From: Pseudoalteromonas sp. S16_S37
GTDB lineage: Bacteria; Pseudomonadota; Gammaproteobacteria; Enterobacterales; Alteromonadaceae
Reading direction: 5' to 3'
NCBI RefSeq assembly: GCF_014694405.1
Contig: NZ_JAAUWV010000019.1
Coordinates: 1-64,000, forward strand
Length of the DNA: 64,000 nt
In this document: one piece after another, positions 1 through 9,845 of the stretch
Layout of the letters: the number at the start of each line of letters is the position of its first letter
Numbering within the stretch: position 1 is the stretch's first letter
The notes under the pieces: model-generated
Told to the model about the DNA's origin: nothing
The model's database searches: none
The model's input: the letters and a program-made list of their open reading frames with translations, nothing else
Position numbers and translations under genes: made by a program

Positions 1-16
1 CTCGCTAGGGGTGTGC

Positions 17-44
17 ATTCTAAGCATTCCCTATTTTTTGTCAA
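17..44 (-). promoter_or_regulatory. rRNA operon promoter P2-like
   Basis: Read on the minus strand this is TTGACA (44-39), a 16-bp spacer, then TAGAAT (22-17), followed by GCACACC. The same GCACACC-type sequence follows the -10 of E. coli rrn P2 promoters. It fires towards position 1, so a 16S gene or other stable RNA is expected just outside the window. No boxA or rRNA sequence is visible in the 16 bases left. Confidence 0.75.
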
Positions 45-153
45 CACTTAATTTTTAAGATTTCAAAAGAAGTTTAAACATTAAGTTTTACTCGACGCTG
101 ACTCGTTGTTGCTTTGCTTTAAGTTGCTCAGCGCTCCGTGTCAGTGGGGTCGC

Positions 154-181
154 ATTATAGGGCGGCGAATTAAAAGCGCAA
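154..181 (-). promoter_or_regulatory. rRNA operon promoter P1-like with GC-rich discriminator
   Basis: On the minus strand: TTGCGC (181-176), a 16-bp spacer, TATAAT (159-154), then GCGACCCC and CACTGACACGG. This closely resembles E. coli rrn P1 promoters in the 16-bp spacer, the G+C-rich discriminator linked to ppGpp control, and the ACTGACACGG initial region. An A+T-rich stretch (about 182-205) in front of the -35 could be an UP element. P2 lies about 135 bp downstream, the usual rrn tandem arrangement. Confidence 0.78.
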
Positions 182-263
182 GTGATTTTTTTAAGAAAAG
201 TGATAAAAATAGATTGTTCGCGTGATTTTCGAGCGAAATGACTATTTTCGGTAGTTTTATATA

Positions 264-288
264 CAAAAAAAGCGCTTAATCGCGCTTT
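264..288 (-). terminator. Intrinsic terminator of gppA, overlapping its stop codon
   Basis: On the minus strand AAAGCGC, loop GATTAA, GCGCTTT, then TTTT. The loop contains the gppA TAA stop (278-276), so the last codons of gppA form one arm of the hairpin. It would insulate gppA transcripts from the rRNA promoter region immediately downstream. Confidence 0.8.
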
Positions 289-1778
289 ATTTGTAAAATC
301 CAACCAACTTTAGACTGATATTGAGCTTCTTGTTCCAGCTCACTTTGCATTAGTGGATGCTTAGCCAGCCAATCAGATTCAAAACTTAGTGTCAGTGCAT
401 CATCTTTATCAACTGAAATTAATACAGGAGGCACTATATCGTCTTGTCGACGCATCGACAAAATAACAGCTAACCGAATAACTCGTGTTAACCGTTGCGC
501 ATAGAGCTCATCTGTACATAAGGCTTTGAACGATTTCATATCAAGATCAGCCCTGTGAGATGCTGTTAATGCAACTATTATCTGCTTTTCGAGTTTTGAA
601 TAACCCGGCATACCAGTATGATTTAGAATGTAGGCACTATGTTTATGATAAAGTTTATAATCAACAATGAGACCAATTTCATGTACACAGGCTACAGCTG
701 CTAAAATCTTTTGCGCTTGACTAATATCAAGTTGCCAATATTGAGATAGCTGCTTGACTAAAGATAAACTCAATTCCGCCACATAACTGGCTTGCTGTTT
801 ATCTACGTGATATCTGTCCATAAAACTATTTAAGGTGCGCTTGCAAATATCAGAATTATGCAACTCTGGGATCATGCCATAAAGCACGCCTTCTCTAAGC
901 GCACCACCAGCGAGTCCCATTTGCTGTATCTGTAATGACTTAAACAGTGCAATCAAAATGGCAAGCCCAGATACAAATACCAAACGGCGCTCTTCGCTTA
1001 AACCTGGCAAATCAAGCTGCTTGATCGTTTTGCAAGCGATAGCCTGTAATTGTATATCTTCAAGCTTCTCTAAAGTCAGCATATCGCTTTGGCCGTTTGC
1101 GCTGAGTATTTCTTGAATCGCCTGCACAGTGCCCGATGCACCTATCGCTAACTCCCATCCCATAGCGATGAAATCTTTTTGAATAGGGTTAACAACCGTC
1201 TCTGCAGCAACAATGGCATTGGCAAAATTTGCTTTGCTTAAATTACCATCACTAAAAAACTGTTCAAGATAAGTGACACAGCCCATATTAAGGCTTTTAT
1301 ATAGTAACGCATCAAACCCTTTGCCTATCACGACCTCAGTACTAGCCCCACCGATATCAATAACCAACTGGCGCCCTTGGCATGCAGACGTATGAGCTAC
1401 ACCTTTATATATAGTTTTCGCTTCTAATTCACCGCTAATTACATTGATTTTATTTTGCAAAATTTGCTCCGCTCGAGTTTTAAACTCTTCGGCATTTTTT
1501 GCTAAACGAAGTGTTGCGGTAGCAACTATACTGATGTTGTATTTAGGAATGTCTTGCAGCCGCTCTGCAAATAACGCTAAGCATTCCCAGCCTCTTTGCA
1601 TTGCTTCTTTAGACAGAATGTTGTACTTATCCAAGCCAGCAGCCAAACGTACTTTTCGCTTGACTCGACCTATGGTGTGTACACCACCTGCAACATGCCG
1701 TGCAATGAGCATATGAAAGCTATTCGAACCTAAATCAATAACCGCAAATACATCATTGTGAGGAGTTTTTTGCACCAC
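276..1778 (-). CDS. gppA: Guanosine pentaphosphate phosphohydrolase / exopolyphosphatase GppA
   Basis: Member of the Ppx/GppA family (ASKHA fold), which converts pppGpp to ppGpp and can remove terminal phosphate from polyphosphate in the cytoplasm. At 500 aa it is the size of E. coli GppA (494). The first phosphate loop DLGSNS is at residues 15-20, the catalytic Glu in SGELEA is E119, and the second loop DIGGAST is at 141-147; the C-terminal half is the HD-like domain with VHEIG. The start is GTG (1778), with a second GTG directly after it and AGAGG about 10 nt upstream. GppA rather than Ppx is preferred because of the gppA-rhlB-trxA-rho order, as in E. coli; the sequence alone does not separate the two activities. 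Confidence 0.9.
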   Translation of the reverse strand: MVQKTPHNDVFAVIDLGSNSFHMLIARHVAGGVHTIGRVKRKVRLAAGLDKYNILSKEAMQRGWECLALFAERLQDIPKYNISIVATATLRLAKNAEEFKTRAEQILQNKINVISGELEAKTIYKGVAHTSACQGRQLVIDIGGASTEVVIGKGFDALLYKSLNMGCVTYLEQFFSDGNLSKANFANAIVAAETVVNPIQKDFIAMGWELAIGASGTVQAIQEILSANGQSDMLTLEKLEDIQLQAIACKTIKQLDLPGLSEERRLVFVSGLAILIALFKSLQIQQMGLAGGALREGVLYGMIPELHNSDICKRTLNSFMDRYHVDKQQASYVAELSLSLVKQLSQYWQLDISQAQKILAAVACVHEIGLIVDYKLYHKHSAYILNHTGMPGYSKLEKQIIVALTASHRADLDMKSFKALCTDELYAQRLTRVIRLAVILSMRRQDDIVPPVLISVDKDDALTLSFESDWLAKHPLMQSELEQEAQYQSKVGWILQIKRD

Positions 1779-1823
1779 TACTTATAAACCTCTAGAAACA
1801 TCTACCAATGTGATCGCTCTAAA

Positions 1824-3095
1824 TCAATTAGAGCGTTGCTTTTGGTAACTACCTTGGCGACGTCCGTTACTACGGTTTCGTGGTCCAGACGAGTAGTTCC
1901 TTTTTCTTTGCATATTAGGCTTAGTCAAATCATCAAGCAATGCAGATTTGTCATAGTGTGACAATGGGATCGCATGCTCTATATATGACTCTATTTCATG
2001 CAAGTTGTAAGCATATTGCTCACAGGCAAAGCTAATTGCATAGCCAGATGCACCAGCTCGAGCTGTTCGTCCAATTCTGTGCACATAATCTTCGCAGTCA
2101 TCTGGTAAATCAAAGTTAAAGACATGACTTACTTCAGGAATATGCAGCCCTCGTGCAGCAACATCTGTTGCCACCAAAAAGTCAACTTCACCTTTGGTAA
2201 ACTGAGCTAAAATACTCTGCCTTTTTTTCTGATTCACGTCACCAGTGAGTAAGCCCACTCGATGACCGTCAGCTTTTAGCCATGCATACACGTTCTCACA
2301 ACTTTGTTTTGTATTGGCAAAAATAATTGCTTTGTCAGGCCATTCTTCTTCAATTAATGTTAATAGCAACGGAATTTTATCATCGTGAGATGGATGAAAT
2401 AATTCCTCTTGAATTCTTTTACCCGTTTTTACGCCCGGTTCGATCTGAACATGCTCAGGATTCGTCATGTGTTCAAATGCTAATTCCTGTACACGGTACG
2501 ATAGTGTCGCAGAAAAGAGTAAATTCAAACGCTCCGATGTATCAGGCATACGATTAAACAAATAGCGTATATCTTTGATAAAGCCGAGATCGAACATTCG
2601 ATCAGCTTCATCTAACACAACAACTTCGATTTCATTTAGGCTGTAAGCACCTTGTTTGTAGAAATCGATCAAGCGCCCCGTAGTACCAATTAAAATATCT
2701 ACGCCATTTTCCAATTGCGCGCGTTGTTTTTCGTAATCTTCGCCACCATATACTAAACCTAGTTTTAAATTACACTGTGGCGCAAGAATTTTTGCATCTT
2801 TATGTATCTGAATCGCTAACTCCCTGGTGGGAGCCATGATCAGTGCCCTTGGGTGCTTTCTGGAAACACCTTCTGTCTGCAATAAACGGTGGCAAGTGGC
2901 TGTTAAAAAAGCCAATGTTTTACCTGTACCCGTTTGTGCTTGGCCCGCGATATCGCGACCTTCAACAACAAAAGGTAAACACTTTGCTTGGATTGGCGTA
3001 CAATATTCGAAGCCATTCTCCGTTAAACCGGCGACCACTTCCGGCGCTAAAGCAAAGTCAGAAAATTTTTTATTGGTCAAATGTGTCTTAGTCAT
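1824..3095 (-). CDS. rhlB: ATP-dependent RNA helicase RhlB
   Basis: DEAD-box RNA helicase. In gammaproteobacteria RhlB unwinds RNA for polynucleotide phosphorylase within the RNase E degradosome. All core motifs are present in order: Q motif (GFEYCTPIQ), [29 protein letters not shown] and [10 protein letters not shown]. The tail after about residue 390 is short, basic and rich in Arg, Asn and Gly, as expected for an RNA-binding RhlB extension. The 423-aa length matches E. coli RhlB (421). It lies 45 bp upstream of gppA on the same strand, probably co-transcribed, and is divergent from trxA. No strong Shine-Dalgarno is seen at this ATG. Confidence 0.93.
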   Translation of the reverse strand: MTKTHLTNKKFSDFALAPEVVAGLTENGFEYCTPIQAKCLPFVVEGRDIAGQAQTGTGKTLAFLTATCHRLLQTEGVSRKHPRALIMAPTRELAIQIHKDAKILAPQCNLKLGLVYGGEDYEKQRAQLENGVDILIGTTGRLIDFYKQGAYSLNEIEVVVLDEADRMFDLGFIKDIRYLFNRMPDTSERLNLLFSATLSYRVQELAFEHMTNPEHVQIEPGVKTGKRIQEELFHPSHDDKIPLLLTLIEEEWPDKAIIFANTKQSCENVYAWLKADGHRVGLLTGDVNQKKRQSILAQFTKGEVDFLVATDVAARGLHIPEVSHVFNFDLPDDCEDYVHRIGRTARAGASGYAISFACEQYAYNLHEIESYIEHAIPLSHYDKSALLDDLTKPNMQRKRNYSSGPRNRSNGRRQGSYQKQRSN

Positions 3096-3186
3096 AGCAA
3101 TAAAGCATAACGTTTAAACTTGCAATAAGAAACAAGAGTGTTTAAATACGCATTAAATAATTCGCCAAATTCTAATGGAGAGCGCA

Positions 3187-3513
3187 ATGAGCGACAAAAT
3201 AATTCAACTTACCGATGACAGCTTTGAAGCAGATGTACTTAAATCAGATAAACCAGTGCTAGTAGATTTCTGGGCTGAGTGGTGTGGTCCTTGTAAAATG
3301 ATCGCTCCAATTCTGAACGAAGTAGCAGAAGAGTTTGCTGATAAAGTAATTATCGGTAAATTAAACATTGATCAAAACGCAGGCACACCACCTAAATTTG
3401 GTATTCGTGGTATTCCAACACTTTTACTATTTAAAGACGGTGCTGTTGTAGCAACTAAAGTGGGCGCACTATCTAAAACTCAATTAGTTGAGTTTTTACA
3501 GAGTAACGCTTAA
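3187..3513 (+). CDS. trxA: Thioredoxin 1
   Basis: Cytoplasmic dithiol-disulfide oxidoreductase of 108 aa, the same length class as E. coli TrxA. The active site is WCGPC with cysteines 33 and 36, and the cis-proline loop is GIPT. An in-frame ATG lies 12 nt upstream (3175), but GGAG at 3177-3180 is correctly spaced for the ATG at 3187, and MSDKI is the usual TrxA beginning, so the shorter start is chosen. The gene is divergent from rhlB and is followed by a strong hairpin and then rho, keeping the E. coli order. Confidence 0.96.
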   Translation: MSDKIIQLTDDSFEADVLKSDKPVLVDFWAEWCGPCKMIAPILNEVAEEFADKVIIGKLNIDQNAGTPPKFGIRGIPTLLLFKDGAVVATKVGALSKTQLVEFLQSNA

Positions 3514-3523
3514 TTTACTTGCT

Positions 3524-3564
3524 CTGAGTGCACCTGCTTTTAGCTCAAAAGCGGGTGCACTCAG
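3524..3564 (+). terminator. Long hairpin between trxA and rho
   Basis: An 18-bp stem (3524-3541 with 3547-3564) with one G-T wobble and a 5-nt loop lies 10 bp after the trxA stop. No T-run follows it (TCAAAATTT), so it is not a classical intrinsic terminator. It may protect the trxA 3' end or be part of control of rho, which in E. coli is autoregulated by premature termination in its leader. Confidence 0.6.
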
Positions 3565-3727
3565 TCAAAATTTCCAGCTTAGATAAGATTTTTCACACAA
3601 AATTTGTATAAAGACTGGACGCCCATCAACCTAGCTGCTAACTTATATCACCACAAACCTATAGCTTTACCAAATCAACCTCTCTCGTAATAACGAGAAT
3701 GACAAGTGAAATAAAGAACCCACCAAT

Positions 3728-4987
3728 ATGCATTTACGCGAACTTAAAGACAAGTCAATCAATGAACTTGTAAAACTAGCCGAGTCTATGGGACTCGAAA
3801 ACGTAGCCCGTCTAAGAAAACAAGACATTATTTTTGCCATTTTGAAAGCCCACGCCAAAAGTGGCGAGAACATTTACGGCGGCGGTGTTTTAGAAATTTT
3901 ACAAGATGGCTTTGGCTTTTTACGCTCTTCAGAAGCTTCTTACTTAGCAGGTCCAGATGATATTTACGTATCACCAAGCCAAATTCGACGCTTTAGTATG
4001 CGAACAGGTGATACCATCAGTGGCCTTATTCGTCCGCCTAAAGAAGGTGAGCGCTATTTTGCCTTACTTAAAGTCAACGAGGTAAATTACGACAAGCCTG
4101 AGAACTCTCGCACTAAGATCTTGTTCGAAAACCTCACACCTATCCATGCAAATGAACGTTTTGTAATGGAAAGAGGTAACGGTAGTACGGAAGATATCAC
4201 TGCTCGAGTGTTAGATTTAGCATCACCTATCGGTAAAGGACAACGCGCCCTTATCGTTGCACCGCCAAAAGCGGGTAAAACGATGCTACTTCAAAACATT
4301 GCACAGTCAATTACTTACAACAACCCAGACGCAACACTGATGGTGTTGTTAATTGACGAGCGTCCTGAAGAAGTTACCGAAATGCAACGCCTTGTAAAAG
4401 GCGAAGTAATTGCATCAACGTTCGATGAGCCGGCCAACCGCCACGTACAGGTTGCAGAGATGGTCATCGAAAAAGCAAAGCGCTTGGTTGAGCACAAAAA
4501 AGATGTTGTTATTCTGCTTGACTCAATTACACGTCTAGCTCGTGCTTATAACACCGTGATACCTTCATCAGGTAAAGTACTCACCGGTGGTGTTGACGCT
4601 AATGCGCTACACAAGCCAAAACGCTTCTTTGGCGCAGCCCGTAATGTCGAAGAAGGTGGAAGCCTGACAATTATCGCTACGGCACTTATCGATACAGGCT
4701 CTAAAATGGATGAAGTTATCTATGAAGAGTTTAAAGGTACCGGTAATATGGAGCTGCACCTTAACCGTAAAATCGCTGAAAAACGTGTTTTCCCTGCAAT
4801 TGACTTCAATCGTTCTGGTACTCGTCGCGAAGAGCTACTGACTAAGACCGATGAGCTACAAAAGATGTGGATCTTACGCAAGATAGTGCATGAGATGTCT
4901 GAAATCGATGCAATGGAATTCCTAATCGATAAGTTATCTATGAGTAAAACTAACGACGAGTTCTTTGACTTAATGCGTCGTAAATAA
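3728..4987 (+). CDS. rho: Transcription termination factor Rho
   Basis: Hexameric RNA-dependent ATPase/translocase that terminates transcription. At 419 aa it is identical in length to E. coli Rho and has no insertion. The N-terminal helix-turn domain is at 1-47, the cold-shock-like primary RNA site at about 50-120 (DGFGFLR), the Walker A APPKAGKT at 178-185, followed by [10 protein letters not shown], the Walker B region [10 protein letters not shown], and the Q/R-loop region. The 240-bp gap after trxA contains the long hairpin and an A+T-rich leader of about 160 nt in which I could not identify a convincing promoter. An intrinsic terminator follows directly. Confidence 0.98.
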   Translation: MHLRELKDKSINELVKLAESMGLENVARLRKQDIIFAILKAHAKSGENIYGGGVLEILQDGFGFLRSSEASYLAGPDDIYVSPSQIRRFSMRTGDTISGLIRPPKEGERYFALLKVNEVNYDKPENSRTKILFENLTPIHANERFVMERGNGSTEDITARVLDLASPIGKGQRALIVAPPKAGKTMLLQNIAQSITYNNPDATLMVLLIDERPEEVTEMQRLVKGEVIASTFDEPANRHVQVAEMVIEKAKRLVEHKKDVVILLDSITRLARAYNTVIPSSGKVLTGGVDANALHKPKRFFGAARNVEEGGSLTIIATALIDTGSKMDEVIYEEFKGTGNMELHLNRKIAEKRVFPAIDFNRSGTRREELLTKTDELQKMWILRKIVHEMSEIDAMEFLIDKLSMSKTNDEFFDLMRRK

Positions 4988-5006
4988 GCTTCAATTGCAT
5001 AATAAG

Positions 5007-5032
5007 AAAAGCCTGTTTTTACAGGCTTTTTT
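5007..5032 (+). terminator. Intrinsic terminator of rho
   Basis: AAAAGCCTGT, loop TTTT, ACAGGCTTTT, then T's: a 10-bp stem with a T tract, starting 20 bp after the rho stop codon. Confidence 0.88.
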
Positions 5033-5112
5033 AATGTCATTATTTGCCCATATCCAACTTTATCGACTATATCTTAATAGGTCTCTTCGCCGCTAAAAGG
5101 ACCTGTGAAATA

Positions 5113-6384
5113 ATGAAGAATACTCCTGCCAACGTACTGTTTGTAACGGGTAATGCTCTTTTGATTTTAGGGGTAAGCTTTTTATTCTCATTGCATGTAA
5201 TGACCATTTTGACACTCATCGCAGTAACATCAATATCAGCAATTTGCTTTTTCTACTACCAAAGCCACAAAACCTCTAGTTACGAGTATTTAGAAAAACT
5301 GCTACAGGCAATCGTGAAAGAAAATAATGTTGACTTAACATTTAGATTTGACGAAAACGATAGCTATCTTCCAAAAGTATGTCTTGCACTGAATGCTAGC
5401 CTCGCGACAATTGAACATATGATAGGTGAAATACGTGCCTCTTCAGCCAGGCTTTACCCTATGGCAGATAATTTGAGAGATACCTATGCATCTATGACCC
5501 AGAAAGCCTCTATTCAACACGCTCATGGACAAGATCTTGCCGAGTCAATTAATCGGATATTAGAAGTATCTAGAGAATTAGATGAAAACTTGGATAAGAT
5601 TTATCACTCCGTTGAAGAAGCCACTAACGCAGTAAAGAAAACGCGTAAAGATACAGATAAGAGTCAGCAAAGCCTGCTCGGCTTAGTTAATAATATTGAA
5701 GAGACTAGCAAGCAAATAGGTACTTTAAAGGCCGATAGCGACGCTATTAGCTCTGTGATAGATGTTATTAATTCTATTGCAGAGCAAACCAATCTGCTTG
5801 CCCTTAACGCAGCCATTGAAGCCGCTAGGGCTGGTGAGCAAGGCAGAGGTTTTGCAGTCGTTGCAGATGAAGTACGTAATCTTGCAGCTAGAACGAGTCA
5901 GTCAACACAGCAAGTTCGAGAAATGGTTGCCAAAATTCAGCTCGGTACTGACACTGCTCATAACTTAATGCAAGAGGCGCTAACGCAAACAGAGCAAACA
6001 GTATCTCTCTCTGAGGCGTCTACTAAAGAGGTCGATCAGATAGAACAGGCGATGATTGACGTCAATAACATGTCGCAAAACATTCACGCTCAAGTAACAC
6101 AGCAAAAAGCGGTGTATGATGAAGCGCAATCAAGTATAGAGTCTATGGTAGAACTCAACTCCGATGCATTATCTAACTCAAAAATTCAAGCCGTGTCGAG
6201 TAGTGACTTACTAAACCTTGCAGCCACTATTCATGAAAAACTGTCATTGTTTAATGTCGATTGCCCTCCCATTGACGTATCACAACGAGAGATAAAAGAC
6301 ATAAAAAAGTCGGATTCTGGTCAATCTATCAAGCCGGGCACTGGCAGTTCAGGCACAAGCTCATCCAACGTCGAGCTGTTCTGA
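5113..6384 (+). CDS. Methyl-accepting chemotaxis-type signalling protein without a sensor domain
   Basis: Transducer that would control CheA through its cytoplasmic tip. With the ATG at 5113 (AAAAGGA 11 nt upstream; a TTG-initiated form would begin at 5044) it is 423 aa. Residues about 8-50 form two transmembrane helices separated by only a few residues, so there is no periplasmic ligand domain. A long coiled coil follows, with the highly conserved hairpin tip [20 protein letters not shown] and [12 protein letters not shown]. No obvious HAMP domain or C-terminal CheR/CheB pentapeptide is seen; the tail is Ser/Gly-rich. Its 3' end overlaps the convergent hybrid kinase gene by 24 bp. The ligand is unknown; an intracellular or membrane cue is my inference. 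Confidence 0.85.
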   Translation: MKNTPANVLFVTGNALLILGVSFLFSLHVMTILTLIAVTSISAICFFYYQSHKTSSYEYLEKLLQAIVKENNVDLTFRFDENDSYLPKVCLALNASLATIEHMIGEIRASSARLYPMADNLRDTYASMTQKASIQHAHGQDLAESINRILEVSRELDENLDKIYHSVEEATNAVKKTRKDTDKSQQSLLGLVNNIEETSKQIGTLKADSDAISSVIDVINSIAEQTNLLALNAAIEAARAGEQGRGFAVVADEVRNLAARTSQSTQQVREMVAKIQLGTDTAHNLMQEALTQTEQTVSLSEASTKEVDQIEQAMIDVNNMSQNIHAQVTQQKAVYDEAQSSIESMVELNSDALSNSKIQAVSSSDLLNLAATIHEKLSLFNVDCPPIDVSQREIKDIKKSDSGQSIKPGTGSSGTSSSNVELF

Positions 6385-9207
6385 TAAACTTGTATAGTGC
6401 AACTCGTCGCAGAGGATTAAATACAAATTCTCAGCTTGTTTATATTCTTCGGTTTTTAGCATATTTTCTAGTTGCCGTGCAGTATTTGCCAAAGACACAA
6501 AATTAAAAGTACTTGCGGCCCCCGATAAACGATGACAAGCTCGCTGCAAGTTATACCACTGCTGTGATTGCCAAAAATCTATTATCGATGCACGCTCACT
6601 AGCAAGCGTAGCCACAAAACTCAACGCGAGATCGCTCATATCCAACTGACTAACAGATGCCTCTGATACTTTAGATAAGTGTCGTCTAAGTACCTTAATT
6701 AGCATTTTTCTATCAAGCGGTTTACTCAAATGTCCCGTAAAACCTGACTTTAAGTAGGACTTAATTTCATGCTCCATCACATTTGCTGTTAGCGCATATA
6801 CGGGCTGGTCAAAACCTGACACATGCAGCAAGTTGAGCGCCTCTACACCATCCATTTTGGGCATCTGAATATCCATAAGAACGATATCAGGGTACTCTCT
6901 CAAGCACATTTCAACGGCTTCTTCACCATTTTTTGCCGCTAGAACTTGCAAACCTAATTGCTCTAATACACGTTTAAACAATGCTCTGTTATCATCATGA
7001 TCTTCAGCTACTAACACTTTGCCATAGTTCCAATGCTCGGTTTGCGGTTGCTCTTCGCTACTAGGAAGCTCACTATGCTCAGGTGAACAAGGAATAAATA
7101 CGATGAATTCGCTCCCTTTATCCAACTGACTATTAACACTAATACTGCCATCCATCATTTCTGTAAGCTGTTGGGACAAGCACAACCCTAAACCTGACCC
7201 ACCAAATCGGCGAGTAATACTATTATCTCCCTGTTGAAAGCTTTCAAATACCCTTCCTAGCTGCTCTTGACTCATCCCAATTCCGGTGTCGAATACTTTA
7301 AACACAAGACCAGATGGGTGACAACTGACATACAATCCAACCTTGCCGTACTCAGTAAATTTAACGGCATTACCTAGCAAGTTAATCAGTATTTGCTTCA
7401 AACGCATGTAGTCGAGTCTAACCATAATGGAGTCATCAAAGTCACCTTTGACACTGAACTCAAGACCTTTAACCATACACGCGTTGTAAAACATGTCGCT
7501 AACATCATCAAGCAAGCTCTTTACAGAGAAATCCGTGTACTCTAGCTCAAGACGTTGCGCTTCTATGCGACTAAGATCTAAAACGTCACTCACCAAAGCT
7601 TTCAGGTGCTCTCCTTGACGTTGAATAACGCCTAATGAAACCCTTAAGTCGGGATTACTGGCGTGGTCATTGAGCATTGCTTCCGCTTGACCGATGATAG
7701 AAGTTAAAGGAGTACGGATCTCATGGCTAATATTGGCTAAAAACTGATTTTTTACTTGGTTAGCTTTACGCAGCTCATCGGCAACCCGCTGCAATTCAGC
7801 GGTTCGTTCAGCAACCTTTTCGCGTAATTCTACTTTTGCATTCTTCTCGGCTTGCTTGTAGTAAAGACTTACCACCGCGATTAACAAAGATAAGACGACC
7901 ATGGCACTTAGCCAGATCACCTGTTCTCGCTTATCTATCTGTAGCGCCTGCATGGCTTGGTTTTGTTTGAGTTCTGTGATTTCCCGATTGAGTTCAGCAG
8001 CTTCTATACGATTCTGATATTCAACCATTTGGGTCAATACATTTTCATTTAAAAACTCTGTCTGCATTGTTTTATAGCGAATAAAACTAACGAGAGCGTC
8101 TTTATGCTTACCGGCGCTAGCTTGAACCAAGGCCAATGTTGCCAACTCTTCTCGTTCTAAATATCGAGTGCCAAGTTGCTTGGACAACAGCAACGACTCT
8201 TCAATCATTTTTAGTGCCGTATCAACGTCCCCCTTAGCAAACAAAGTTTTCGCCAATGGAAATAACGCGAGCATACGCCCTGATTTACTATTTATTTTTT
8301 CTGCATAGTAGAGTGCAAAGTTAGCTTCTTTTTGTGACTGCTCAAAGTCTCCTTGCGCAATACTGACATTGGCAAGATGAGCATATAGAGCCATCAATTG
8401 ATCTCTATTATTTTCCGCTTCATAGTACTCAATAGCAGCTTGATAATAATGTCGAGCAGAGAGGTTTAGACCTTTTTTGCTATACAACTCACCTAAATAT
8501 GTATTAGCCAAAGCAATACCGTAGTCATCTTTAAGCTGCTTAAAGTAACTGATAGCGATATCGATCATTTCTTGTGCCGTATCGAATTGATACTGTCGAA
8601 TATAAAGTGCTGATAAATTAAGCATTATATCAGCTTCATCTTGCAAATTACCCTGCTTTTGATAAAGCTTCTGCGCTTCTCCATAATGAGAAATTGCCTT
8701 GCTCAGCTCATTTGTTTCAACATAAACAAGGCCTAAATTATTATGCATATGCGCTTGTTCTAAAGGCTGTTTGCGCTTAGTCGCAATGTTGAGCGCCTTG
8801 AGATAACGCTCTAAAGCGATAGTATATTGTCCCTGATGAAATGCGTTAATCGCCAAAAGCTTGGTTGCAAAATAATAGCCTTCACTGAAAGGTTCAGCCT
8901 CATACTCCGTTTCAATCTCCTTCAAGTAACGCTCTGTAGTAACATAGTCATCTCGTTTAAAAGCTTCTCTTGCTAATGACTTTAACAATTCGAATCGCAA
9001 CTCAGGGTTAATATCAGGGTGAGAAAGCAATTGCTGTCCCTTTAATAAGACATCATGCCAATCGTCTAATTCTGCTAATTGTGAAATCTGCGAGGCTAAT
9101 GTAGGAGGCGATGACGGTTGTGACGAAGCTATACCAATATTAAATAGCAATATTGCGTATATCACGATACGATAAAACACTCCTTGTACCATCCTTGTAA
9201 TCACCAT
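6361..9207 (-). CDS. TPR-sensor hybrid histidine kinase with receiver and HPt domains
   Basis: A 948-aa unorthodox sensor kinase. An N-terminal signal or anchor (about 10-29) precedes six or more tetratricopeptide-like repeats (about 40-400), probably periplasmic, then a coiled segment, a transmembrane helix (430-450), HisKA with phospho-acceptor H495 (SHEIRTP), HATPase (N613, DTGIG, GGSGLGL), a receiver with D779 ([11 protein letters not shown]), and a C-terminal HPt domain with H892 (CHRLSGAAS). The whole His-Asp-His relay is therefore in one chain and needs an external response regulator, none of which is next door. The preceding segment ends convergently inside the chemoreceptor gene. The start at 9207 lacks a clear ribosome site; an ATG 15 nt further in is possible. 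Confidence 0.9.
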   Translation of the reverse strand: MVITRMVQGVFYRIVIYAILLFNIGIASSQPSSPPTLASQISQLAELDDWHDVLLKGQQLLSHPDINPELRFELLKSLAREAFKRDDYVTTERYLKEIETEYEAEPFSEGYYFATKLLAINAFHQGQYTIALERYLKALNIATKRKQPLEQAHMHNNLGLVYVETNELSKAISHYGEAQKLYQKQGNLQDEADIMLNLSALYIRQYQFDTAQEMIDIAISYFKQLKDDYGIALANTYLGELYSKKGLNLSARHYYQAAIEYYEAENNRDQLMALYAHLANVSIAQGDFEQSQKEANFALYYAEKINSKSGRMLALFPLAKTLFAKGDVDTALKMIEESLLLSKQLGTRYLEREELATLALVQASAGKHKDALVSFIRYKTMQTEFLNENVLTQMVEYQNRIEAAELNREITELKQNQAMQALQIDKREQVIWLSAMVVLSLLIAVVSLYYKQAEKNAKVELREKVAERTAELQRVADELRKANQVKNQFLANISHEIRTPLTSIIGQAEAMLNDHASNPDLRVSLGVIQRQGEHLKALVSDVLDLSRIEAQRLELEYTDFSVKSLLDDVSDMFYNACMVKGLEFSVKGDFDDSIMVRLDYMRLKQILINLLGNAVKFTEYGKVGLYVSCHPSGLVFKVFDTGIGMSQEQLGRVFESFQQGDNSITRRFGGSGLGLCLSQQLTEMMDGSISVNSQLDKGSEFIVFIPCSPEHSELPSSEEQPQTEHWNYGKVLVAEDHDDNRALFKRVLEQLGLQVLAAKNGEEAVEMCLREYPDIVLMDIQMPKMDGVEALNLLHVSGFDQPVYALTANVMEHEIKSYLKSGFTGHLSKPLDRKMLIKVLRRHLSKVSEASVSQLDMSDLALSFVATLASERASIIDFWQSQQWYNLQRACHRLSGAASTFNFVSLANTARQLENMLKTEEYKQAENLYLILCDELHYTSLSEQLDVG

Positions 9208-9260
9208 GTTAAGTAAAAATAATGCTATGCTGAAGATACACTAACTCACATGGTGGAACA

Positions 9261-9845
9261 ATGCTCAACCCACTTATAGATGCCATTTTCATCGTTATCT
9301 CAAACCAACAAATACACAAAGTACATACCATAAGTTGCGCTGTGGAGCTCAACAAGGTGCTACCTAAACTAGACAAAGATCCTTATAAAGATTTGTTTAA
9401 AAAAAATTTTCTAATCATGAATGCACTCTATCAGCTGCAACAAGAATTGCTTAATGATGGCTACTATCTACATATTAGTAGTATGCACATTCAGCTTTGT
9501 GAGTTGAAAAAAAATACACCAGCAGATAAAGAGGCCTTGCGAGATTACTATTTAGATTGGCGAAATTATGAAACTTCACAGCAGGAGATTGTCGAGTTAT
9601 TAGATGACTTTTGGCAACAATTAGGCACATATAAACCAAAGGAAAAGGTGTCAAACGAGTGTATCAAAGCACTATGTATACAATGGGACTTAAAATATCC
9701 CTATGACCTTGCGCAATTAAAAAAATGTTGGCGACAATATGCTGTTGCACATCATCCTGATAAACAAAGTGGCTGCACAGAACGCTTTAAGCAACTCAAA
9801 GAAGAGTATGAATTGCTCAAAGCCCACCTAATAATGGTTAATTAA
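9261..9845 (+). CDS. DNAJ-related protein with C-terminal J domain
   Basis: A 194-aa protein of the DNAJ_related type: an N-terminal helical domain (about 1-120) specific to marine gammaproteobacteria in my recollection, then a J domain (about 135-194) with the HPD motif at 165-167 (AHHPDKQ) that stimulates DnaK ATPase. No Gly/Phe or zinc region is present, so it is not a classical DnaJ. A GGTGGA element (9252-9257) precedes the ATG. It is divergent from the TPR kinase, and its end overlaps the convergent dbpA by 8 bp. The client is unknown. Confidence 0.82.
   Translation: MLNPLIDAIFIVISNQQIHKVHTISCAVELNKVLPKLDKDPYKDLFKKNFLIMNALYQLQQELLNDGYYLHISSMHIQLCELKKNTPADKEALRDYYLDWRNYETSQQEIVELLDDFWQQLGTYKPKEKVSNECIKALCIQWDLKYPYDLAQLKKCWRQYAVAHHPDKQSGCTERFKQLKEEYELLKAHLIMVN

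Noticed and set aside
88-303. 71-codon minus-strand open frame
   Set aside because: It runs through the rRNA-type P1 promoter and the gppA terminator, and overlaps the gppA end. It is not a gene.
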